From NCBI GenBank assembly GCA_028278465.1, contig JANQEF010000157.1, forward strand, positions 1-7,860: a stretch of 7,860 nucleotides of DNA, written 5' to 3'. Below the pieces are notes generated by a model that did not search any database, was not told the DNA's origin, and saw only the letters and a program-made list of their open reading frames with translations. The position numbers were made by a program, and so were the translations under genes. This stretch comes from Dehalococcoidia bacterium. GTDB lineage: Bacteria > Chloroflexota > Dehalococcoidia > Lucifugimonadales > Lucifugimonadaceae. Below are positions 1-5,523 of the stretch, piece after piece. Position 1 is the first letter of the stretch. The number at the start of each line of letters is the position of its first letter.

Positions 1-82
1 TCGTCGTCCGCTACGAACGGTCATCCCGGCTGTACCTCGCTTTCTTTCACTTGGCTTCGGCCCTGATCGTCATGCGACGGTT

Positions 83-1054
83 ATGAAACCGCTTCTAGGC
101 ACGCTGATCGTGTACCTCGATGTTACCACGGCTCCGGTGCAAGAAACGGTCACCCTGCGCATCTCGAACTCGGTGCTCTACGAGCGGGGCAATGCGGACT
201 CGTTGACCGTCTCCGGCATCGGCCTCGTTGAGGACGAGCAAGCAATTGTCCTCGACTCACTACCCGACTATTCGACCCTGAGCTATTCGCTCGGCAGCTT
301 CGCACCGCCGCCCCCGCCAGTCGTCCACTACAGTCTGCCCAGCTCAGGAATCCGCGAGGGTGGTTACTCGGTTCTGCTTGGTGGCTCCCGGCTCGACGCG
401 GTCACCGAGGTTTACTTTGGGACCCAGCCAAGCCCATCGTTCGAGACGTTCGCAGAAAACTCGATGTCGGTAGTCGTCCCGCCGTGGGATGGTGAGAGCG
501 AGCGGGTCTACGTCCGCGTAGTGACTCCCTGGAGCGAGGCATTCGCGTCCGGCATCTTCGAGTACGACTGCGACAACAGCGATGGTGATTTCCTCTGTCC
601 AGAGCTGGACAATTGCCCGCTCATATACAACCCCGACCAGAACGACGGGGATACGGATGGGGCGGGGGAGCTGTGCGACTGCAACGACACCGATTCAGAC
701 GTGTTTCCCGGTGCACCCGAGATCAATGATGGTCTCGATAACCAGTGCTCCGGCGACGTCGGATTCGGGCTCGTGGACGAAATCTCTGGAGAAACCGGAT
801 TCCACGACCCCAATGATGACAGCAAGTACTCATGGACCCCTCAGGCCGGCGCGACGATGTACGAGGTCGCCCGTGCGTCTGAGCCGGACTTCTCGGGTGG
901 ATGCTTGATTCTCGCGACCTCGATGTCGTTCATAGTTGACCCGGATACCCCGTCTACCGGTGGCCTGTTCCACTACTTGGTCAGGGCGAGCTCTCCCTTA
1001 GCCGGGAGCTGGGGAGCCGGTTCTGCAGGCGAGCGAGTGATCGGCTGCCCGTAG
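83..1054 (+). CDS. TIG / thrombospondin type 3 / MopE-motif surface protein, 5' end uncertain
   Basis: This is a probable extracellular or surface-bound multidomain protein of unknown specific function. Counting from the ATG, residues 1-70 look like beta-sandwich sequence. A proline stretch (75-79) leads into a TIG/IPT-like domain (about 82-161). Residues 162-198 form a thrombospondin type 3 calcium-binding repeat with the signature DNCPLIYNPDQ followed by alternating Asp/Gly. Residues 199-226 match the MopE-type putative metal-binding motif (DCNDTDSDVFPGAPEINDGLDN). Residues 235-323 look Fn3-like and end in a GSWG...GERVIGCP tail of the kind seen on many secreted proteins. Oddly, the N-terminus is no convincing signal peptide, no Shine-Dalgarno precedes the ATG, and the frame stays open back to position 2. 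The residues encoded at 2-82 are Arg-rich and unlike the acidic body. The true start may therefore lie left of the window, or the gene may be a 5'-damaged remnant. The domain calls are firmer than the start. Confidence 0.72.
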   Translation: MKPLLGTLIVYLDVTTAPVQETVTLRISNSVLYERGNADSLTVSGIGLVEDEQAIVLDSLPDYSTLSYSLGSFAPPPPPVVHYSLPSSGIREGGYSVLLGGSRLDAVTEVYFGTQPSPSFETFAENSMSVVVPPWDGESERVYVRVVTPWSEAFASGIFEYDCDNSDGDFLCPELDNCPLIYNPDQNDGDTDGAGELCDCNDTDSDVFPGAPEINDGLDNQCSGDVGFGLVDEISGETGFHDPNDDSKYSWTPQAGATMYEVARASEPDFSGGCLILATSMSFIVDPDTPSTGGLFHYLVRASSPLAGSWGAGSAGERVIGCP

Positions 1055-1101
1055 CCAAGGGCTTCGACGCGATACGCGACGATCCGGACGTTCGCCGATT
1101 T

Positions 1102-1120
1102 GGTGCCGGGTATCGGCACC
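1102..1120 (+). terminator. Possible terminator hairpin after the TIG/TSP3 gene
   Basis: GGTGCCG (1102-1108) and CGGCACC (1114-1120) form a perfect 7-bp stem with a 5-nt loop. The stem starts 48 nt after the stop codon of the upstream gene. It can be extended three pairs outward using two wobble pairs. No T-run follows on either strand, so it is not a textbook intrinsic terminator. It may only stabilise the 3' end of the mRNA. Confidence 0.35.
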
Positions 1121-1161
1121 GAGCGGTAGCTCAACCTCGATGCCAACTCTACGTAACAGCA

Positions 1162-1199
1162 TGGAGTTCCTGGACACCAGTGGAATCCCTGGACAAGAA
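1162..1199. repeat. Two-copy imperfect 19-bp tandem repeat
   Basis: Positions 1162-1180 and 1181-1199 are head-to-tail copies. They match at 14 of 19 positions, and 13 of the first 15 bases agree (TGGA-T-CCTGGACA core). The repeat abuts the hairpin at 1204-1236, and CCAGTGG inside copy 1 (1177-1183) is complemented by CCACTGG at 1238-1244, which frames that hairpin. The function is unknown. It could be a protein-binding site or the remnant of a small mobile or repetitive element. Confidence 0.4.
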
Positions 1200-1203
1200 A
1201 AGA

Positions 1204-1236
1204 GGCGCCATTTCAAGAACACCTCGAAATGGTGCC
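1204..1236 (-). terminator. Stem-loop resembling a minus-strand intrinsic terminator
   Basis: Positions 1204-1214 (GGCGCCATTTC) pair with 1226-1236 (GAAATGGTGCC), giving an 11-bp stem with one G-T (G·U) position and an 11-nt loop. On the minus strand the stem is followed by TCTTTTCTTG, a T-rich tract typical of intrinsic terminators. On the plus strand a C-run follows instead, so only the minus orientation fits. No minus-strand gene is recognisable to the right, so what it would terminate is unclear. Confidence 0.35.
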
Positions 1237-1665
1237 CCCACTGGAGTGCCTCATAAGGCGACCAGCGACTCGCTCTAACCTATTGACTCGATAAGGGATG
1301 TGGTTTCGGGCAAACCGGCAGAGTGGAGCGACGAGCGGATTCCTAGTCCCCCGAACCTCTTTCGTGCGAGAATCACGCAACGGTCGTCATGACCCTGCCG
1401 GAGAGGTGTTATCTGCTCAGGAGGCCAGTGCTACCCGTGGGTGGTCGACGGATGAGCCGGAACTCATGGACGTGTGACGAGCTCGCCAGGTGGGCGAGTA
1501 AGCACCCAAGACAGGCATGCCGTTGCAGGCACACGACGGCCGGGAGTCAGGTCAAGCGACAAATGTGGGAGACCAATGTCACACCTACACACTACACCTA
1601 TAGCTGATGCAGCCTACCAAGGTGAGAACAAATTGCCATCGAGGTCGAATACGATGACGTGGGGC

Positions 1666-1670
1666 GGAGG
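1666..1670 (+). promoter_or_regulatory. Shine-Dalgarno site that fixes the M23 start
   Basis: GGAGG lies 9 nt before the ATG at 1680. An in-frame GTG at 1659 sits upstream of this site, so translation from it would read through the ribosome binding site. The ATG also puts the signal peptide at the extreme N-terminus, which supports it. Confidence 0.6.
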
Positions 1671-1679
1671 GGAAGAAGC

Positions 1680-2282
1680 ATGATGAGGATTGCTGTGGCG
1701 ATCGGCTTGTGTGTGAGTCTCAGTGCGGTGCTGGCTGAGGAAGGAAAGCAGAACCGCGGCGAGAACGGTCTGTCGTATCCACTGGCTGACATGCGCATGA
1801 GGCCAGAGAGTCAAGGGCTTCAGAGCTACGTGGGTATGCTCTTCGGGGACGAACTCAGAACTGGGCAAACGGGCGCCAAGCCTCACCAGGGATGGGATCT
1901 GTTCGCCCCAGAAGGCACACCTGTGTACGCCATTGCGGATGGAAGAGTGCTTCATGTGCAGGAGAACCACCCCGACTATGGCATTCAGTTGATTGTGTCC
2001 TTCTCGCTCGAAGGCGTGGAGCGATACGCGCAATTCGCGCACCTGTCGAGTGTCGATGTGGCGAAAGGCGCAGAGGTAAGAAGAGGGCAACGCATTGCGA
2101 AGAGCGGGGTTAGTGGAAACGGTGATACGAAGTATCCTCACTTGCACTTTGAGGTAAGAACCATCAGTGACTTGAAAGCTGGTTCAGGGCTGGCAAGTCG
2201 TCTGGATCCCGCCGGCATCTTTCCGGCGATGTACAAGGTCTACGAGGACTACGCGAAGCGGCGCACGGGGACCATTGACTGA
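1680..2282 (+). CDS. Exported M23 (LytM) zinc metallopeptidase
   Basis: This is a 200-residue periplasmic or secreted peptidase of family M23, whose members cut peptide bonds in peptidoglycan cross-links (or activate amidases when degenerate). The N-terminus MMRIAVAIG...SAVLA is a clear signal peptide, with likely cleavage after the ALA-type site VLA, before EEG. The LytM core follows at about residues 65-160. The zinc ligands are His69 and Asp73 (in HQGWD) and His156 of the HLHFE motif. His121 (AHLS) and His154 are the remaining catalytic histidines. The typical GTPVYAIADGRV strand lies between them. All key residues are present, so it should be active. There is no LysM, SH3 or coiled-coil region, so it is a minimal single-domain form. 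It stands alone: 625 nt follow the gene on its left and 290 nt precede the operon on its right. Its wobble positions are less GC-rich than those of the operon to its right. Confidence 0.9.
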   Translation: MMRIAVAIGLCVSLSAVLAEEGKQNRGENGLSYPLADMRMRPESQGLQSYVGMLFGDELRTGQTGAKPHQGWDLFAPEGTPVYAIADGRVLHVQENHPDYGIQLIVSFSLEGVERYAQFAHLSSVDVAKGAEVRRGQRIAKSGVSGNGDTKYPHLHFEVRTISDLKAGSGLASRLDPAGIFPAMYKVYEDYAKRRTGTID

Positions 2283-2320
2283 TTAGAGGCCGTCGCAACC
2301 GTGCAGGAGGGGCCGTTTGT

Positions 2321-2440
2321 ATGTACAAGCAACCTAATAATTCGAGAGCGGTCGTCCCTGAATCTCGCTCCTACCGAGTCGGCACCGTCGTCGACAGTGG
2401 GCGGCGTGTCGTCGAACCGTCCCGAACGGGCCCGACATAG
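2321..2440 (+). CDS. Candidate 39-residue small protein
   Basis: An ATG at 2321 sits 8 nt behind AGGAGGGG (2305-2312), the strongest ribosome binding site in the window, and the frame runs 39 codons to a TAG. The product is basic and hydrophilic (starts MYKQPNNSRAVV, ends SRTGPT) with no membrane segment and no family I recognise. It lies between the M23 gene and the motor operon, so it could be a leader peptide, a small regulator, or a chance frame in a 5' leader. The evidence is the site and position only. The composition (Arg, Val, Ser rich) is also what random GC-rich sequence would give. Confidence 0.3.
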   Translation: MYKQPNNSRAVVPESRSYRVGTVVDSGRRVVEPSRTGPT

Positions 2441-2557
2441 AAACTGACCAGCGTTACTCGCTGCCCGGCTGGTGACGGACGTTGACTCGAAGCCGGCGGC
2501 CCTCTGGAGACTCAATGTGCCGTCCCGCTGATGACGCAACCACCCGACAAGGTGAAT

Positions 2558-2563
2558 AAGGGG
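2558..2563 (+). promoter_or_regulatory. Shine-Dalgarno site that fixes the start of the channel gene
   Basis: AAGGGG ends 9 nt before the ATG at 2573. The longer in-frame start at 2531 has no purine-rich site before it. Starting at 2573 places the first membrane helix about 12 residues from the N-terminus, as usual for this family. Confidence 0.55.
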
Positions 2564-2572
2564 ACTCGTGAC

Positions 2573-3733
2573 ATGAGAAACCTTCTTGACTCCAACCGCG
2601 TCAAGCCGCTGTTGGTGGCGCTCATCTTCGCCGCAATCGTGATGGCACTCGGCGGCTGGATCGCGCAGCGACAGCGCGACGCACTCGAGAAGATGGTGTC
2701 CGACGTTCAAGCCGCCGGTGTCCAGCTAGAACCCCTTGGAGAACTAACCCAGCGTGGTGTCGTAGAGGCAACGGCGGACTACGACCAAATGATGCGCCTG
2801 CGGTGGCCGTGGTCGGCGGTGCGGCTCGACAAATATCTCCAAGGAAGCCGGGTGGTCAACAGCTACTTGGCCAGCAACGCCGAGCGGGCTAGAGAGATCC
2901 GTCGGCAAGACGGCGAGTCGTCTATCGCGGAACCCGGAACCGGCGATGGTGCTAGGGAGGTAACACGCGTTCCTCGCATTCCAATCCCCTGGTACGTCGT
3001 GTTCTTCGGTTGGGAACAATACGCCTGTTTCTTCCTCGCCGCATTTTGCTGGGCTGAGCTGAGGCGGCTGAGGTTGCGGCTCCGTAAAGAGGAGTGGATA
3101 GCGAGAAAAACTCGTGACGCCGCAAGGCTCAACACTCCGGACGATCAGGCGATCCAGTCCGGCAGCGCCCAGGCAGCGCTCGATCACTTCATGACGGAGT
3201 GTGCGGCAGTCGTCTACGGCAAGCGCCGAGCCGCCGAGCGCGACCAGCGACTGCTGCGGCGGTTGCTTCGCTTTACCTGGGTCGCCATAGTGGAACGGTC
3301 GCTCACGGTGTACGCGAGAACAGGAGACCGGATTCAGGCACTCGAGGCGGCGACAAGCACGCGGGAGCGTGACGACGTTCGCTTCGATGGACAATTCCAC
3401 ATCGAGCAGTACCTGCAGTGGGCGATTCCGAGTGTAGGGTTCTTGGGAACGATCCGTGGAATCTCGGCCGCTATGGACGCTGCGCAATCGGCCGCCGACT
3501 TGCCCACGGTCGTCTCCTATCTCGGTGTTGCCTTCTACTCGACGCTTACCGCGCTGGTATTGAATCTCCTACTAATGGGCAGGCGTGCCATGACGTTGAA
3601 CTACCGGGACGAGGTCTTCGTCCGGCTCGACGAGGCGCTGCGGGCGCACGTCCTTTCAAGGCTCGCCGGCTATGGCATGGAACACCGGCCCCGTTCCGAA
3701 AGCGCGCCTCCTACGGCTGCCGCTGCGCCGTGA
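2573..3733 (+). CDS. MotA/TolQ/ExbB-family ion channel subunit (operon gene A)
   Basis: This 386-residue inner-membrane protein is the likely channel ring of an ion-driven motor. Four membrane helices can be seen: about residues 12-30, 139-160, 281-301 and 312-336. The last two carry the family signature: a proline-led helix IPSVGFLGTIRGI (Pro286, Thr293), then VAFYSTLTALVLNLLLM with Thr324 and Thr326. TolQ and ExbB have conserved threonines in the corresponding helices, close to the ion path. Residues 31-138 form a charged loop and 161-280 an Arg-rich, largely helical cytoplasmic region (RRLRLRLRKEEW at its start). The C-terminus ends in a Pro/Ala tail. The protein is longer than TolQ or ExbB (about 230-245 residues) and has four helices, as MotA does. 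It is the first gene of a packed operon: the next start codon lies 9 nt past its stop. An alternative start at 2531 would add 14 residues. The family is clear; the ion and the biological role are not. Confidence 0.87.
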   Translation: MRNLLDSNRVKPLLVALIFAAIVMALGGWIAQRQRDALEKMVSDVQAAGVQLEPLGELTQRGVVEATADYDQMMRLRWPWSAVRLDKYLQGSRVVNSYLASNAERAREIRRQDGESSIAEPGTGDGAREVTRVPRIPIPWYVVFFGWEQYACFFLAAFCWAELRRLRLRLRKEEWIARKTRDAARLNTPDDQAIQSGSAQAALDHFMTECAAVVYGKRRAAERDQRLLRRLLRFTWVAIVERSLTVYARTGDRIQALEAATSTRERDDVRFDGQFHIEQYLQWAIPSVGFLGTIRGISAAMDAAQSAADLPTVVSYLGVAFYSTLTALVLNLLLMGRRAMTLNYRDEVFVRLDEALRAHVLSRLAGYGMEHRPRSESAPPTAAAAP

Positions 3734-3742
3734 GGTTCAACA

Positions 3743-4537
3743 ATGGCGCGAAGGAGACACCGCAACCTCGCCTTCGAAACAACTGTCTCAGTCCTAGACT
3801 TCGTTACGATCTGTTTGGGCGCAACGCTGCTGCTGGTGGTGATGGTTCCGGCGCACAGCGGCACCTACGCCTCGATCGCTAGCCGGCAGCGTGCGTTGGA
3901 GTTGGTGCGCGAGCACTTTGCCCGGCAGACGCGCGACTCAACGATCAGGCTGACGGGTGATCTCTCTGCGAGCCATCCTGGGCTCGCACCGCCGGCCGCT
4001 GTGGCGCCGTCGCAGCTCTCGGGGATGCAACTTTCTATGCTGCCCGAGCGGCAACGCGTGCGTCGCAGCGAGCTGCTAGTGCAGTTCACGACCGATACGA
4101 AGACACTTGAGCACATGCTGACGGAGGTCGCCGGTGTGCTCGAGCGACGCGGCGTAGGTTACGTCGTGGTCTACCCATTCGAGTCCCCCGCGCACGCCGG
4201 GCCCGGCGCGGACGGCTTCGGCTATGCCCTCGGCGCTCCGTCGCGCGTCCGTGGCCTGGCCGAACGGATCCTTCACGCTACGACACTGACTCTGGAGGCT
4301 TCGCTGGCCGCGGCGGTCGAGGCCGAGGGGCACACGGCAACTCCAGCCGAGCCGGTCGTGATCGTAGTTCACGAGCCGGCGCCTCTCTCACGTCTGGCCT
4401 CCGCCATGACGGCGACGGGATGTCCGCGACCGGGCCTGTTCTTAGTGGGCCCGCCTCTCGACGAGGACGGCGCGCACGCGCTGCAAACGCTGATGGCGGG
4501 CTGCAAGCGCGCGGACTATGTGGGGGTCGAGCCGTGA
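3743..4537 (+). CDS. TolR/ExbD/MotB-like single-pass subunit (operon gene B1)
   Basis: This 264-residue protein has the topology of a stator B subunit: a basic N-terminus (MARRRHR), one membrane helix at about residues 17-36, and a periplasmic remainder. Asp19 sits at the start of the helix, where ExbD, TolR and MotB have their essential proton-carrying aspartate. Residues 40-105 form a linker with an Ala/Pro-rich stretch. Residues 110-264 look like an alpha/beta domain (strands ELLVQF, VGYVVVYPF, VVIVVHE and GLFLVG alternate with helices), possibly TolR/ExbD-like. No OmpA-type peptidoglycan-binding motif is visible. GAGG at 3732-3735 gives a ribosome site 7 nt before the ATG. The TGA stop overlaps the GTG start of the next gene by 4 nt, which suggests translational coupling. 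The B-subunit role rests on topology, Asp19 and position beside the channel gene; overall similarity to known families is too weak to see by eye. Confidence 0.72.
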   Translation: MARRRHRNLAFETTVSVLDFVTICLGATLLLVVMVPAHSGTYASIASRQRALELVREHFARQTRDSTIRLTGDLSASHPGLAPPAAVAPSQLSGMQLSMLPERQRVRRSELLVQFTTDTKTLEHMLTEVAGVLERRGVGYVVVYPFESPAHAGPGADGFGYALGAPSRVRGLAERILHATTLTLEASLAAAVEAEGHTATPAEPVVIVVHEPAPLSRLASAMTATGCPRPGLFLVGPPLDEDGAHALQTLMAGCKRADYVGVEP

Positions 4538-5523
4538 GCCGAGGTCGAGCAGAGACCCGCGGCGTCGACGGATTCGGCATCACGACGTCGGCACTGGACA
4601 TGCTGTTCTGCGCGCTCGGGGCGATCATGCTGATCTTTGCGCTCCAGGAGCGGTCTCTGGTCGAGATGGCGTTTCTACCCGGAGAGCGGGAGGCGACTTC
4701 GTCGATCGCTCGGCGCACGGCGACGCTGCTCGAGGCCAGCGCCAGCGAAGCCACGCACTGGCCGGGTGTGCAGGCGCCTCCAGCCCTCGATGGCCAGGTG
4801 GTATTCGTCCTCGACCTATCCGGCAGCCTCGCGAATGATGCGCAGCAGCGTGCACAGCGGCATCTCGTCACGAACTACGTGCTGCAGAACCGCATCGAGG
4901 ATTTCGCGGTCGTCCACTTCGCAACGACCCCGCTGACCTCGATCGAATTCGGGCCATGGGACGACGCGAAGGTGCGCACGATGGTCGCCTCGCACGGTTG
5001 GAATGAGTCGGTCGTGCACGCAACCTCCAGCCGGGCCGCAAGACGGCTCCGGTCGCTCGAGGACGCCGGCCTGCCGCGTAGCGAGATTCAGCGAATCGAA
5101 TCGGCCGATCTTCCGGCGAAGCTGGCGTGGCTCGAGGTGATGATCGAGGAAGGGCTGCCTGGGCAGGTGGTCGGCAGCTCGACCGAGATCGATCTTGCGC
5201 TCGAAGCGGCCGCGACGCTGGCGCGAGCATCCGGCGGGAAGCCGCACGTCGTGTTGGCCTCGGATGGGGTCGACTCTTCGCCACTAGGTGGCCCGGCTAC
5301 GTTAGGAGCATTCGAGCGGCGGATCGCCGTCTCGCTCGTGGACCCGTCCGCATCCTCATTCGCGCGCGGCGTGGCGGCGATGCAGAGGTTCGCTTCGGCG
5401 AGCGACGATCATGTGGTGATCAGCGGCTATGGCGTGATCGCAAGGACACGCCAACCGTCGGAGGCCATTCCGGTCGACGGCGTGTCGCGTGACCCAAGGT
5501 TTTCTGGAGAGGACGAACCATGA
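4534..5523 (+). CDS. Membrane-anchored von Willebrand A protein with TolR/MotB-like anchor (operon gene B2)
   Basis: This 329-residue protein has a cytoplasmic N-terminus, one membrane helix (about residues 20-37) with Asp22 at its start, and a periplasmic VWA domain (about 87-305). The helix motif T-x-S-x-L-D-x5-L-G-A is shared with the preceding protein, so the two anchors are probably related. The VWA domain has a complete MIDAS metal site: Asp94-x-Ser96-x-Ser98 (DLSGS), Thr217 (GSSTEID) and Asp244 (ASDGVD). Such domains bind protein ligands through a bound divalent metal. About 119 residues separate the DLSGS motif from the MIDAS threonine, more than usual, with a charged helical insert around 165-210. 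The GTG at 4534 is chosen because it overlaps the upstream stop (GTGA) and has GGGGG 7 nt before it. A longer frame back to 4420 would run inside the upstream gene. Its stop overlaps the next ATG. Confidence 0.85.
   Translation: MSRGRAETRGVDGFGITTSALDMLFCALGAIMLIFALQERSLVEMAFLPGEREATSSIARRTATLLEASASEATHWPGVQAPPALDGQVVFVLDLSGSLANDAQQRAQRHLVTNYVLQNRIEDFAVVHFATTPLTSIEFGPWDDAKVRTMVASHGWNESVVHATSSRAARRLRSLEDAGLPRSEIQRIESADLPAKLAWLEVMIEEGLPGQVVGSSTEIDLALEAAATLARASGGKPHVVLASDGVDSSPLGGPATLGAFERRIAVSLVDPSASSFARGVAAMQRFASASDDHVVISGYGVIARTRQPSEAIPVDGVSRDPRFSGEDEP

Larger units (their letters stand above)
1055..1679. other. 625-nt spacer without a supported gene
   Basis: No reading frame here has both a ribosome binding site and recognisable protein sequence. 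A 72-codon + strand frame at 1389-1607 lacks a Shine-Dalgarno and resembles no family I know. What can be seen is a short GC-rich hairpin at 1102-1120, a 19-bp imperfect tandem repeat at 1162-1199 and an 11-bp stem-loop at 1204-1236. I found no tRNA, CRISPR repeat or transposase fragment. The promoter of the M23 gene should lie in the right half, but I could not pick one with confidence. Confidence 0.6.

Noticed and set aside
1389..1607. 72-codon + strand frame in the spacer
   Set aside because: It has no Shine-Dalgarno sequence, no hydrophobic or domain pattern, and a composition like translated noncoding sequence. I briefly considered a HicA-like toxin, but the motif does not fit.
2262..2303. 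Possible terminator after the M23 gene (GCACGG with CCGTGC)
   Set aside because: It is only a 6-bp stem with a loop of about 30 nt and no T-run, which is expected by chance.
2335..2340. TAATAA as a possible -10 promoter box for the operon
   Set aside because: No acceptable -35 box lies 16-18 nt upstream. TTGACT at 2482-2487 likewise has no good -10 partner.
2744..3487. Minus-strand frame of 247 codons
   Set aside because: It is antisense to the channel gene, whose family motifs are clear. The product has no recognisable domain.
4420..4533. Extended N-terminus (ATG at 4420) for the VWA protein
   Set aside because: It would overlap the upstream gene by 118 nt and place an Arg/Gly-rich stretch before the membrane anchor. 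The GTG at 4534 has a ribosome site and the usual 4-nt overlap.
2573..5523. Zorya anti-phage system
   Set aside because: The A/B stator pair is reminiscent of ZorAB, but gene A lacks the long cytoplasmic helical tail after its last membrane helix, neither B protein shows a peptidoglycan-binding OmpA-like domain, and no ZorC, helicase or nuclease gene is in the window.
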